This document shows positions 42,378 through 51,693 of a stretch of DNA of 64,000 nt, one piece after another. The notes beneath the pieces were generated by a model. That model was not told where the DNA came from. It searched no databases and was given only the letters and a program-made list of their open reading frames with translations. A program made the translations under genes and the position numbers. The number at the start of each line of letters is the position of its first letter. Position 1 is the stretch's first letter. The DNA is from an uncultured Victivallales bacterium (GTDB lineage: Bacteria > Verrucomicrobiota > Lentisphaeria > Victivallales > UBA1829): assembly GCA_944391115.1 (NCBI GenBank), contig CALXSJ010000009.1, forward strand, positions 62,001-126,000, read 5' to 3'.

Positions 42378-44144
42378 GTGAAAATAGATAAAGAGACGTG
42401 TATTGTAATCGCCATTGCCCTTGCAGTGCTGGTCGCCTGGGGCATTTACTATCCCAGACAGCAGGCGGAGGAAATGAAATCCCGTCAGCGGCAGGCGATG
42501 ATTGCGCAGGCGCAGGCGGAATACGCGGAACTGCTCCGTAAAACGGAGGAGGGGAAGACCGCGCCGCGGACTCTTCCTGCCGCGCCGGACACGCAGAGAC
42601 CTGAGACAACGCCCGTCCGGACGCCCGTTCCCGCGGCGGTTCCGCTTCAGGACCCCGTCACTTTCGGCAACGCGCTCGTCGATTTTACGATCAATCCGAA
42701 CAGCGGCACCATTGACAAAGTGGCCTTCCGGCAGTTCACCACATCCAACCGGAAAGAGCCTCTCGTCTATGATTCGGTTCATGCGCCGGACCGCACTTTC
42801 GCCATTGCCGGACTCGACGGATGGAATACCGTTGAAATCGCAAAGCCACTTCGGACGGAAGAAACGCTGACTCTCTCCCGGATTCTGGCCAAAAACGGCG
42901 ACCGGATCCGGATCACCCAGCTGTTTTCGCTGGAGAAGGACTCCTACAGTCTGAAATGCCGTGTGGCAATCCAGAATCTTTCCGCGGCGAATCTGGTCAT
43001 TCCCGCACTCAAGATCTGGACGGCGGGACTTCCTCCGCTGCGCAATTTCTCCGGCGACGTTCTGGTGCGCGATCCCCGCTATATCGAGTACGGCCCTCTC
43101 TCCGCAAAGAAAGGCGTCTCGCTCGATCCGGAAATGAAGGACGGCAAATTCAACGCCGTGAACGGCGGCATTCCAGTGGAATGGGTCGGCGTCACCAACA
43201 AATACTTCGCCTCGCTGCTCTTTGCCGCGAAACCGTTTGACGGCGGATTTGAACTCAGGCGCAACGCGGTGCCCAATGAACTCGGAAAACCCGGCGACAT
43301 CTATCATCTTCCATCGATCTGCGGCGTATACAAAAACGTGCTCCTGAACGCGGGAAGCACGCTGGAACTGGACTTCTCCTGCTTCACGGGGCCGAAATCG
43401 CTCAAGGAAGTCCGCCGCCTGCCGGAGTCCGCAATTTCCATTCTGCATCTCTCCTATTTTTCATGGATGGAATTTCTCGCACGTCCGCTGATGTGGCTGC
43501 TGGATTATCTGAAAGACCTCAGCGGTTCCTATGGAATCGCGATCATCCTTCTCACGATCATCGTCCGCGTCGTCTTCTGGCCGGTGACGCAGCGTGCGAA
43601 CAACTCGATGCGCAAAATGCAGAAGATTCAGCCGAAGATCAAGGAACTGCGGGAGAAATACAAGGAACGTCCGCAGGAGATGAACGCGAAAATGATGGAA
43701 CTCTACCGGGAGGAGAAGGTCAATCCCGTCGGAGGCTGCCTGCCGATCCTGCTTCAGCTGCCGGTCTTCTTCGCGCTGTATTCCGTGCTGGAGTCGGCGG
43801 TGGAGCTGCGGCATGTTTCATTCCTCTGGGCGACGGATCTCACGAAACCGGACCTGGTCGGCCCGCCGCTCCTGTTCGGCTACGGCATTCATCCGCTGAT
43901 TCTCGCAATGACCGCCCTGATGGTCGTGCAGCAGAAGATGACGCCGACGACAATGGAACCCATGCAGCAGAAAATGATGATGGCAATGCCGGTCATCATG
44001 CTCGTCATGCTTTACAATCTGCCGTCCGGACTGACCCTCTACTGGACCGTCAGCCAGGTGTTCAGCATTCTTCAGATGAAATACAGTCAACACATCGCAA
44101 AGAGGGAAGACGAAAAAGAGGCCCTCAAATCAAAATCCGCCTAA
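42378..44144 (+). CDS. yidC: Membrane protein insertase YidC
   Basis: A 588-residue insertase of the Gram-negative type. An N-terminal membrane helix (CIVIAIALAVLVAWGIYY) is followed by a large periplasmic beta-sandwich domain (residues about 90-340) and the conserved five-helix core, from YGIAIILLTIIVRVVFWPVT to LPSGLTLYWTVSQVFSILQ. The positively charged hairpin KMQKIQPKIKELREKYKERP is present. I start at GTG 42378, nine bases after AAAGG; a TTG nine bases upstream is an alternative. It inserts proteins into the inner membrane alone or with SecYEG. It is followed 21 bases later by khpB. Confidence 0.96.
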   Translation: MKIDKETCIVIAIALAVLVAWGIYYPRQQAEEMKSRQRQAMIAQAQAEYAELLRKTEEGKTAPRTLPAAPDTQRPETTPVRTPVPAAVPLQDPVTFGNALVDFTINPNSGTIDKVAFRQFTTSNRKEPLVYDSVHAPDRTFAIAGLDGWNTVEIAKPLRTEETLTLSRILAKNGDRIRITQLFSLEKDSYSLKCRVAIQNLSAANLVIPALKIWTAGLPPLRNFSGDVLVRDPRYIEYGPLSAKKGVSLDPEMKDGKFNAVNGGIPVEWVGVTNKYFASLLFAAKPFDGGFELRRNAVPNELGKPGDIYHLPSICGVYKNVLLNAGSTLELDFSCFTGPKSLKEVRRLPESAISILHLSYFSWMEFLARPLMWLLDYLKDLSGSYGIAIILLTIIVRVVFWPVTQRANNSMRKMQKIQPKIKELREKYKERPQEMNAKMMELYREEKVNPVGGCLPILLQLPVFFALYSVLESAVELRHVSFLWATDLTKPDLVGPPLLFGYGIHPLILAMTALMVVQQKMTPTTMEPMQQKMMMAMPVIMLVMLYNLPSGLTLYWTVSQVFSILQMKYSQHIAKREDEKEALKSKSA

Positions 44145-44165
44145 CAGAAGTGCAAGAGGTGAACC

Positions 44166-44864
44166 ATGGAAAACGAAACCGTTACCGAAACACAGGAACA
44201 GGCTCCCGCGGCGGAGACCGAAATCCAGACCCCCGTCCCCGAACAGCAGGAACCGGTGAAGGAGGCGCGCCCCCAGATCGCCGTGACGCCCGAAATGCTT
44301 GACAAATCCAAAAAGACGCTTGCCACCATGCTGGACTATCTCGGACTGGAAGCCACGGTCAAAGCGGAAGGACGCCCCTCCAAAATCAATCTCCTGGTCA
44401 GCAGCGAGGACGCGGGCCGCATCATCGGCAGAAAAGGCCAGTCTCTGGAGAGTCTCCAGATTCTGCTCAACCGAATGATGCAGAAGGAGAATATCGACTT
44501 CCCGAAAGTCTATATCGACATCGACGGCTACTCCTCCAAACGCGAACGCGGTTCGGACCGCCATGACGGCGAAGGCCGCCGCGAACGCAGGGAGAGACCG
44601 CCGCGCGGACGGCGCGACGGAAACCGGGAGGGAGGCCGCTCCTTCCGGGATGACGACGAGGGGGAAAATGACAGCAATCTCCGCCAGCAGGCGATCGACG
44701 CATCCAAGGAGGTCCGGCGCTGGGGCGAGCCCGTCACCCTCCCCCCGATGAACGCCCATGACCGGCGCATCATTCACATCACGCTCGAAGGCGAGAGCGA
44801 CCTTCAGACGGAAAGTTCCGGCGAAGGCAATTTCAAGAGCGTTGTCATCTCTCTCAAGAAATAA
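44166..44864 (+). CDS. khpB: KH-R3H RNA-binding protein KhpB (Jag)
   Basis: A 232-residue Jag/KhpB protein. It has a KH domain with AGRIIGRKGQSLESLQILLN and a C-terminal R3H domain (LPPMNAHDRRIIHITLEGE). Between them is a low-complexity stretch rich in Arg, Gly and Asp (residues about 122-170). The usual N-terminal Jag-N domain is absent and replaced by an acidic, Glu/Pro/Thr-rich start. It is probably a partner of KhpA (39813). The TAA stop lies inside the left arm of the 159-base repeat copy 2, so the repeat touches its last codons. Confidence 0.93.
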   Translation: MENETVTETQEQAPAAETEIQTPVPEQQEPVKEARPQIAVTPEMLDKSKKTLATMLDYLGLEATVKAEGRPSKINLLVSSEDAGRIIGRKGQSLESLQILLNRMMQKENIDFPKVYIDIDGYSSKRERGSDRHDGEGRRERRERPPRGRRDGNREGGRSFRDDDEGENDSNLRQQAIDASKEVRRWGEPVTLPPMNAHDRRIIHITLEGESDLQTESSGEGNFKSVVISLKK

Positions 44865-45017
44865 ATTACCGCGATGCAAGCATGCGCGGTATTGGGGATT
44901 TCGCCTCCGGCGACCAGCTTACGCAGCTGGACCGCGGCAGGACTGAGAGTCCTGCACGAAGCAATTTTTGGCGATGCAGAGCATCGCGGTATCAACCTAA
45001 ATTTTTTTGAAATGAAC
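44859..45017 (+). repeat. 159-bp structured repeat, copy 2
   Basis: 158 of 159 bases match 28153-28311. The core has the same perfect 11-base inverted ends (44867-44877 and 44981-44991) and the three internal hairpins. Its first bases, AAATAA, include the last Lys codon and the TAA stop of khpB. It is followed by unrelated sequence from 45018 and then by a terminator. The near identity of two distant copies suggests recent spread or strong constraint. Confidence 0.9.
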
Positions 45018-45097
45018 CGCGCAGCACAGCTTTTCGCGCTGCCGTCCTTCCGTGCTTCCGGAAACGCGATTCCGGAGGCGCGGACGCCGGATTCCGT

Positions 45098-45136
45098 AAA
45101 TCCCGCATGGTTTGAACCTCTGCGGGATTTTCTGTT
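45098..45136 (+). terminator. Terminator/attenuator before the methyltransferase gene
   Basis: AAATCCCGCA (45098-45107) pairs with TGCGGGATTT (45121-45130) and is followed by TCTGTT. It should end transcripts of the yidC-khpB operon. It lies only 17 bases before the next ATG, so the methyltransferase would need read-through or an internal promoter. Confidence 0.7.
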
Positions 45137-45152
45137 GTAAGGAGGAGAGCAT

Positions 45153-46139
45153 ATGAACCGTTCCGGCAGAAACAGGACTATGACGCTGACTGAAAAAGAA
45201 CGGGCGGAACTGCAATCCCGCCTTGTCCTTCCGGAAGGGCGGAAGCTGTCCGCCGGAGACATCACGGACCGCACGATCCTCGCGGATCTCAGGACCGTGC
45301 TGCCGGATCTGCCGTCCGCCTTCGTCGACCTGCTCATCCTCGACCCCCCCTACAATCTCACGAAAAATTACAATGGAACGCGTTTTCACGCCGCTTCCGA
45401 CACGGATTACGCCTCCTATGTGGAAAGCTGGTTCCGTCCGCTCCTGCGTCTGCTGAAAGAAAACGCCTCCCTCTATGTCTGCTGCGACTGGAGATCATCG
45501 CCGGTCATTTATTCGGTGCTTGCCCGGCACTGCCGCGTCCGCAACCGGATCACCTGGCAGCGGGAAAAAGGGCGTGGCGCGCAGACCAACTGGAAAAACG
45601 CCATGGAGGACATCTGGTTCGCCACAATGTCATCCGCCTATTACTTCAATGTCGAGGCGGTCAAAATGAAGCGGCGTGTGATCGCGCCCTACCGTTCGGA
45701 GGGCGGCGCACCGAAAGACTGGACGACGGAGAGCTCCGGCGCGTTCCGCCTCACGCATCCCTCGAATTTCTGGGACGACATTTCGGTCCCCTACTGGTCG
45801 ATGCCGGAAAATACGCCGCACCCGACCCAGAAACCGGAAAAGCTTCTGGCAAAACTGATCCTGGCAAGTTCCGCGCCAGGCGCTTTTGTCTTCGACCCGT
45901 TTGCCGGCTCCGGCACCACGGCAGTAACGGCCAAAAAACTCGGGCGTCATTTCGCCTCGGTCGAGATGGAACTCGAATACTGCCTGTTCACCGAAAAACG
46001 TCTGCGCAACGCGGAAAAAGATTCCCGCATCCAGGGATACACGGACGGCTGCTTCTGGGAACGCAACACCCTGAGCCATCAGAAACGGATGGAACGCGCC
46101 GCCATGCAGAAGAATAAAAGACCCGAAAGCAGCGGATGA
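45153..46139 (+). CDS. Site-specific DNA methyltransferase, beta-class N6-adenine/N4-cytosine type
   Basis: A 328-residue amino-methyltransferase. The catalytic motif LDPPYNL (D64-Y67) comes before the SAM motif FDPFAGSGTT near residue 250, the beta-class order. HPTQKPEKLLAKLILASS precedes it and is typical of this class. DPPY favours N6-adenine. No restriction enzyme, specificity subunit or mobility gene is next to it, so it may be an orphan methylase with regulatory or replication roles. AAGGAGGAG lies before the ATG. A strong hairpin ends just upstream. Target sequence cannot be read. Confidence 0.9.
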   Translation: MNRSGRNRTMTLTEKERAELQSRLVLPEGRKLSAGDITDRTILADLRTVLPDLPSAFVDLLILDPPYNLTKNYNGTRFHAASDTDYASYVESWFRPLLRLLKENASLYVCCDWRSSPVIYSVLARHCRVRNRITWQREKGRGAQTNWKNAMEDIWFATMSSAYYFNVEAVKMKRRVIAPYRSEGGAPKDWTTESSGAFRLTHPSNFWDDISVPYWSMPENTPHPTQKPEKLLAKLILASSAPGAFVFDPFAGSGTTAVTAKKLGRHFASVEMELEYCLFTEKRLRNAEKDSRIQGYTDGCFWERNTLSHQKRMERAAMQKNKRPESSG

Positions 46140-46618
46140 AGGATTCCGCGCACGGTATCGGTAAACCGGAACCCGGGACTTCTCCCCCTTTTCAGCGCTC
46201 CATCTGCCGGAGCAGGCAAAATCAAATTCCAGCCGGAAAAACTTTCTGACGCCTTCACTTCCGGAGCAATCCACCTTCTCCGGAAACAGGAAGCGTTGCA
46301 TGGAAAAAAGGGAAAAAAATTCAGATTTCCAGGAAATCCCTCCTTGACAAAGCCGTAATTTATCGTATACTTAAATATACATAAATAAAAAAAATCCTCC
46401 GCCCTGAAAGCATGCGCCAGGCGGCGGAGGGAAGAGATGGAAAATCTGCGGTACGCAATCCGAGCCTGCCCGCCGCCCGGTCAGCGCCATCCGGAATCTA
46501 CGCCGCGAAATTCCGGAAGTCTGCGGCAGGACGGCATTTGAAACAGGCGTTCAAGCATTCTTTCTCCGCAGCGGCGCCGTCAATTCCATCATCAACGCAA
46601 ATCGGGGAGAAATGCATC
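46140..46618 (+). other. Intergenic leader of the second DUF4838 operon
   Basis: 479 bases without a supported gene. It contains a strong promoter with an overlapping palindrome (46344-46380) and then a leader of about 240 bases. The leader can form a hairpin, CCTCCGCC with GGCGGCGGAGG, at about 46397-46432. An in-frame upstream ATG at 46412 would put the signal peptide inside the protein and is not used. Confidence 0.6.
46344..46380 (+). promoter_or_regulatory. Promoter with overlapping palindromic operator
   Basis: TTGACA (46344-46349), a 16-base spacer and TATACT (46366-46371). GTATACTTAAATATAC at 46365-46380 is palindromic at 14 of 16 positions and covers the -10. A repressor bound there would block polymerase. 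No regulator gene is adjacent. Confidence 0.7.
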
Positions 46619-48955
46619 ATGAAATTCTATGGTACCACAGTATTGTCATTGAGCTGCGCACTTCTTTTCTTCTGCGGCATCGGAAATGCATGGGGAAAAG
46701 CCGGCGTTCCTGTCATCGCAACGCCGGACAATCCGGAATCCTGCACGCTTGACACAGCCATGGAGCTCGCCTCGATTCTGGGGCGGGCGTATGGAGAAAA
46801 GCCGGAAGTCGTTCGGGAAAAGGAGGTCCCGGCAGGAAGGAATGCAATTTTCATCGGCGAAACAGCGGCCGCGCGAAAGGCCGGCCTGTCCGCAGAAAAG
46901 ATGGAGAATCAGGCCTTCCGCCTGAAGAGCGTGCCGGGAGGGTTGTGCATTCTCGGCGGAACGCCGCTCGGAACGCTGTACGGCATGTATGAATTCCTGC
47001 AGCGCTGCTGCGACATCTGGTATGTGGCGCCGGGCGCGGAATACATCGGAACCCGGCGGATGCCGGCTCTGTCGGGAATTGATCTGACGCTCTCTCCCGC
47101 AATCAAAAGCCGCAGAATCTACCATGCGGGATATACGTGGCGCGACCGGAAAACCCGGGAGCAGTGGTATGAATTCGACCGGCGCAACCGCATCTCGTCC
47201 GAAGGGGGGGAATGCCCTTCCATGAAACCTTATCTCAAGTATCGCGACAAAAATTATGTCGTCTCCACGGCGCCGGGCCGCGCCATCCATAATTTCTACG
47301 ATTATCTTTCTCCGGGGGACTATGCGAAAGAGCATCCGGAATATTTCTCCATGAACCGCGACGGAGTCCGCGACTGGCGCAGAAACGCGGGCGGGCAGCT
47401 CTGCCTGAGCAATCCGGAGGTTTTCAAAATCGTGCTCCGCCATCTGGAGGAAAGCATCGTCCGGGACCGCGCGGCCGATCCAACCGGATATCCGCGCGTC
47501 TATGATTTTTCCCAGGAGGACAACACCAATTACATCTGCTGCTGTCCGGAATGCGCCAAAATCATCCGGAAATACGGAGATTCCGACGCGGGACTCCTTC
47601 TCTGGTTCGTCAACCGTCTGGCGCGCGCCATACGGGAAAAATATCCGGACGTGCTCATCCGGACCTACGCCTATGTTTCCACGGAAAAAATCCCTTCCGG
47701 CATCCGGGCGGAAGACAATGTCATCATCCAGTACTGCGATCTCTATGCCAAATGCAACAATCTCCATTCCCTGACGCATCCGGTCAACCGGGAACGGATG
47801 GAACTCATGAAAGCCTGGAGCAAACATGCGGAACACCTGATGGTCTGGGATTACATTCTGCAGTCGGGCGATCTGCCGCTGAACCTGGTCGACGCCATTC
47901 CCGCTGACGCGAAATTCTTCCGTGACAACAGGATCGACTGGATTTTCATGGAGACGGAATTCCGGAACGAGGGAGCCAGTTTCGTGCATCTGAAGAACTT
48001 CGTCCTGGCGCAGTTCTATTTCAATCCGGACCAGAATCTCGAAAAGCTGATCGACGTCCACTGCCGCGCATGGTTCGGCAAAGCCCATGCGGAAATGAAA
48101 GAGTATCTCGCCTATCTCGGGCGCATGCAGGCGGAAAAACCAACCTCCGACATGGCGGCATGGCACAGGCGCGATCTCAGACACATCACTCCGGAAATGC
48201 TCCGCACCTGCCGCGCCATGATCCGCAAGGCGTTCAGCAGGGAGCGGGATCCTGTCATTCACCTCCGGATTCTGGCGGAGCAGAACGCGGTGGACCGGGC
48301 GCTGGTCAGAGCATTGCGCCCGAATCCCGCGCATGCGGAGGAGCGGAAGGCGCTGGAAAAAAATCTGACCGCAAACCGGATCCGGGTGATTGACTCCTGC
48401 GGATTCGTGAAACGCAAACGGGACGCCATCGTCAAAGGGATCCGCGATCAGGAGGCGGAGGAGAGTCTCGTCTTCCATGACCTTCCCCCGCAGCTTGCGG
48501 AGATTCCGAAGGAGCGCATCCGTTTTCTCGGTTCCTCGCGCCTTTCCTCCGGAGGGAGGAATGCAAAGCTGGCGACGGATCCGGATTCCACCATGCCCCG
48601 CGTTCTCATCTGGACGAATCCGAATCCGGAGAAGTTCACGGTAACCATCGGATGCGGCGTCTACGATCAGAAATGGAAAAAGAATTTCCCCTCCACGCTG
48701 CAGGCGGGCGGAGACGAGAAATTTCACTGGCAGCATGTCGGAAGAATCTCCCTGGGGCCGGCCTCCCGCTTCTACGCGCTGGACTGGCAGGCGGGAATCC
48801 GGCTTGACGGCTTTTTCCTGATCTCCGACGGCGCGCAGGAGGACCCGAATTCCTATGACCTCTGGGTCTCCGTGAAGTTTCAGGGACCGGCCTACCGTCC
48901 CGGCTCGAAAAAACAGAACGCGGTCCTCTTCGACCGCGCGATGCTGGTCCGCTGA
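46619..48955 (+). CDS. Secreted DUF4838-type glycoside hydrolase-like protein
   Basis: A 778-residue exported protein: signal peptide MKFYGTTVLSLSCALLFFCG, an alpha-glucuronidase-like N domain (GTLYGMYEFLQRCCDIWYV), and a DUF4838 barrel with the cysteine stretch NYICCCPECAKI. It is shorter than the paralogue at 12623-15589 and lacks the CBM9-like domain; the C terminus is a beta-rich segment. Start ATG 46619 has GGGGAG nine bases upstream. It heads a four-gene run with a large hydrolase-like protein, a pseudopilin and an FAD oxidoreductase. Polymer and reaction are unknown. Confidence 0.83.
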   Translation: MKFYGTTVLSLSCALLFFCGIGNAWGKAGVPVIATPDNPESCTLDTAMELASILGRAYGEKPEVVREKEVPAGRNAIFIGETAAARKAGLSAEKMENQAFRLKSVPGGLCILGGTPLGTLYGMYEFLQRCCDIWYVAPGAEYIGTRRMPALSGIDLTLSPAIKSRRIYHAGYTWRDRKTREQWYEFDRRNRISSEGGECPSMKPYLKYRDKNYVVSTAPGRAIHNFYDYLSPGDYAKEHPEYFSMNRDGVRDWRRNAGGQLCLSNPEVFKIVLRHLEESIVRDRAADPTGYPRVYDFSQEDNTNYICCCPECAKIIRKYGDSDAGLLLWFVNRLARAIREKYPDVLIRTYAYVSTEKIPSGIRAEDNVIIQYCDLYAKCNNLHSLTHPVNRERMELMKAWSKHAEHLMVWDYILQSGDLPLNLVDAIPADAKFFRDNRIDWIFMETEFRNEGASFVHLKNFVLAQFYFNPDQNLEKLIDVHCRAWFGKAHAEMKEYLAYLGRMQAEKPTSDMAAWHRRDLRHITPEMLRTCRAMIRKAFSRERDPVIHLRILAEQNAVDRALVRALRPNPAHAEERKALEKNLTANRIRVIDSCGFVKRKRDAIVKGIRDQEAEESLVFHDLPPQLAEIPKERIRFLGSSRLSSGGRNAKLATDPDSTMPRVLIWTNPNPEKFTVTIGCGVYDQKWKKNFPSTLQAGGDEKFHWQHVGRISLGPASRFYALDWQAGIRLDGFFLISDGAQEDPNSYDLWVSVKFQGPAYRPGSKKQNAVLFDRAMLVR

Positions 48956-48969
48956 AGGAAAGGGCAGCC

Positions 48970-51693
48970 ATGACGACGCAGGACATTCCGGAAAACATAT
49001 CCTCCGTTCCGCAGCCGCCGCGGGAGACATGGAGATTTGCGGAGGAGCTCCGCACGCGGGAAACGCGGCGTTTCCATGCGCCGCGCGGCATGCCCCGGGA
49101 GGGCGAAGCCGACCTGCGGAGGGGCGTCCGTGTCCGGATGTCGTTTCCCGATGCGCGGGATGTTCTCCGCACCGCCGTTTCCGATCTGAATGATTTTTTC
49201 CGGGAAACGGGAATCCCCGCCGGAAACGGACCGTATGAAATCCGGATGGAACAAGATTCCGGCGTCACCCCCTGGGACTCCTTTGAAATCGAGGTCGCGC
49301 CGGAACGCTGTGTCATCCGCGCGGCGCTTGCCGAAGGCGTCCGCAGGGGGATTTACCATCTGGAGGATCTGCTGCTCGGTGCGGGAGGCCCCTTCCTTCC
49401 AACCGGCCTGATCCGGCGCAGGGCATGGCTGAAAAACCGGATATCCCGCTGTTTTTTCAGTCCGGTGCGGCGCGCGCCGGATTTCCGCGGCGAGCTGGAC
49501 GATGAGACGGACTATTATCCGGAGGCCTATCTGGACCGTCTGGCGCATGAAGGAGTCAACGGGCTCTGGATTCAGGGGGAATTCAGCGACCTCTGCCGCG
49601 TTCCGGAGATTCCCGAATGGGGCGTTCATGCCGCGCCGAAACTGAAAAAGCTCTTGGGAATCGTGGAAAAATGCGCCAGTTACGGGATTCGCGTTTTTCT
49701 GCTGACGATCGAACCATGCGCCTTTTCCGCGGATTCCCCGGTCCTGAAACGGCATCCGGAACTTGACGGCGCGGTTACAGGTGCGGGAACGCACTGCTTC
49801 TGTCCGTCGAGCGGGAAGGCGCACGGGATTCTGTCCGCCGCGGTGCGGAGCATTTTCCTCGCCGTGCCGGGACTGGGCGGAATCATCAACATCAGTCTCG
49901 GAGAGCGGACGACAAGCTGTCTATCCTCTCTGTCCCCGTTTCTCGGAAGCTCCACGGAGATTCGCTGTCCGCGATGCGCATCGCTGCTGCCGGAAGAAAT
50001 TCTGTATCGCTCCGTATCCGCCATGGCGGAGGGAATGCGTTCCGTCTCTCCCGATGCGGAATTCATCAGCTGGATCTACCGCGCGCAGGACAAACCGGTC
50101 ATGCCGTGGATCACGGAACTGTCGCGGAAAGTCCCGGAAGGCGTGATTTTTCTTTACAATTTCGAATCCGGCATAGAAGCGGTCCAGCAGGGGGGAAAAC
50201 GGGTCGGCGGGGATTACTGGCTCTCGCTTCCGGGGCCGTCCGCACGGTTTGAAACTGTCGCGCGCAACCTTGCGCCGGGAGGACAGCTCGGAGCGAAAAT
50301 CCAGACCTGCTCCTCCCATGAATGCGCGACGGTTCCCTTCCTTCCGGTTCCGGGACTGCTCTATCGCAAATACGAGGCGATGCGCCGCCTGGGCGTCACC
50401 ACCTGCCTCATGTGCTGGTATTTCGGCAATTACCCGGGTCTGATGAACAAGGCCGCGGGCATGCTCGCCTTCGAGGAGTTCGCCGGCGGAGAGGAGGATT
50501 TTCTTTTCCGCCTCGCATCGGCGCAGTGGCGCGGGCAGGAATCCGGCATCGCGGAGGTCTGGAAAAAGGCCGCGGAAGCATATTCGCAGTATCCGCTGAG
50601 CAATGCAATGCAGTATTACGGCCCCTATCACGACGGCATCGTCTGGCCGCTTTATCCGACGGCGCAGTACCGGGAGCTGGCAATGACCTGGGTGCCGGAC
50701 ATGCCGGTCAGCGGGGATCATATCGGGGACTGTCTCCAGGATTTCACATTGAACGAGGCGGAGGCGCAGGCGCGTCTTCTTGCGGACCTCTGGGAGGGAG
50801 CCTTTGCAGAGATGCGCGCCCTGCGGAAGGAGACACCCGTGCAGAAACGGGAGTGGCTTCTCATGGAGGCGCTCGGAATTCTCTTCCGTTCCGCGGAACG
50901 CATTTTCCGTTTCTACCGGCTCCGCGGAGAAAACGGCCCGCGGGAAAAGATGAAACGCATCATGCGGGAAGAGGCGGCGGCCTCCGAACGCATGGCGGAA
51001 CTCTGTGCACAGCTGCCGAGTCTCGGTTTCCATTCGGAAAGCGTCTCTTTCCGCTTTTTCCCGGAAAAGCTTCATGCGAGGGCGGCGCTCCTGCGCTCCT
51101 GGCTGAAGACTCCCCCTCCCCCGCTCCGGACCGATGCGGATTACACCGCCGGAGACGGTTTCATGGAAGCGGAGGATTTTTCATGGAAAATCGACAGTGC
51201 GGAAAACAGCGTCGTCATCACGCTCCGGATGCGGGGAGACCATGAGACGGACGAAATGTTCGTCGGGCTCTCCGCGGGATGCGAAAAACCGCCGCTCTGC
51301 CTCGCCCTGAACCGCCATCGGAAGTGCGTTTCCGCGATTCCGGGAATCGGAGCGGATATTCAGCAGGGAAACGGCTTCTGGCAGGCAGCGCTCACGCTTC
51401 CTCCTGCTCTCACCGGGCACAGCTTCCGGATCGGATTTCTGCGGAGCATGAACGATCCGGGAAGCGGCGCGCGCATCACGGCATCGCCCGAAATTCCCCG
51501 TCCCGTCCGGCCGCGTCTCCGTTACGGCTATGTCAATGTCCATTGCATGTGGAATGTGAGGCTTTCCGGCGCGGAGCAGACGGCAGAGAAAAAAGGAAAC
51601 TCCACGGGCAAATCCGGCAGAAGCGCAAAAAAACCGGAAAAACATTTCAAAACAGGAAAATATGGAAACAGAAAAACAGGAGGACAGCCATGA
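48970..51693 (+). CDS. Large glycoside hydrolase-like protein (GH20/GH84/GH67-like layout)
   Basis: A 907-residue protein without a signal peptide. An N-terminal domain with [16 protein letters not shown] resembles the non-catalytic domain 2 of hexosaminidases and glucuronidases. It is followed by a barrel-like stretch ([19 protein letters not shown]). A CPRC pair occurs near residue 325. The catalytic acids cannot be named. The last 40 residues are very Lys-rich and low in complexity, and their codons contain the ribosome-binding site of the next gene, so this tail may be loosely constrained. It is 14 bases after the DUF4838 gene and overlaps the pseudopilin ATG (ATGA). Confidence 0.72.
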   Translation: MTTQDIPENISSVPQPPRETWRFAEELRTRETRRFHAPRGMPREGEADLRRGVRVRMSFPDARDVLRTAVSDLNDFFRETGIPAGNGPYEIRMEQDSGVTPWDSFEIEVAPERCVIRAALAEGVRRGIYHLEDLLLGAGGPFLPTGLIRRRAWLKNRISRCFFSPVRRAPDFRGELDDETDYYPEAYLDRLAHEGVNGLWIQGEFSDLCRVPEIPEWGVHAAPKLKKLLGIVEKCASYGIRVFLLTIEPCAFSADSPVLKRHPELDGAVTGAGTHCFCPSSGKAHGILSAAVRSIFLAVPGLGGIINISLGERTTSCLSSLSPFLGSSTEIRCPRCASLLPEEILYRSVSAMAEGMRSVSPDAEFISWIYRAQDKPVMPWITELSRKVPEGVIFLYNFESGIEAVQQGGKRVGGDYWLSLPGPSARFETVARNLAPGGQLGAKIQTCSSHECATVPFLPVPGLLYRKYEAMRRLGVTTCLMCWYFGNYPGLMNKAAGMLAFEEFAGGEEDFLFRLASAQWRGQESGIAEVWKKAAEAYSQYPLSNAMQYYGPYHDGIVWPLYPTAQYRELAMTWVPDMPVSGDHIGDCLQDFTLNEAEAQARLLADLWEGAFAEMRALRKETPVQKREWLLMEALGILFRSAERIFRFYRLRGENGPREKMKRIMREEAAASERMAELCAQLPSLGFHSESVSFRFFPEKLHARAALLRSWLKTPPPPLRTDADYTAGDGFMEAEDFSWKIDSAENSVVITLRMRGDHETDEMFVGLSAGCEKPPLCLALNRHRKCVSAIPGIGADIQQGNGFWQAALTLPPALTGHSFRIGFLRSMNDPGSGARITASPEIPRPVRPRLRYGYVNVHCMWNVRLSGAEQTAEKKGNSTGKSGRSAKKPEKHFKTGKYGNRKTGGQP

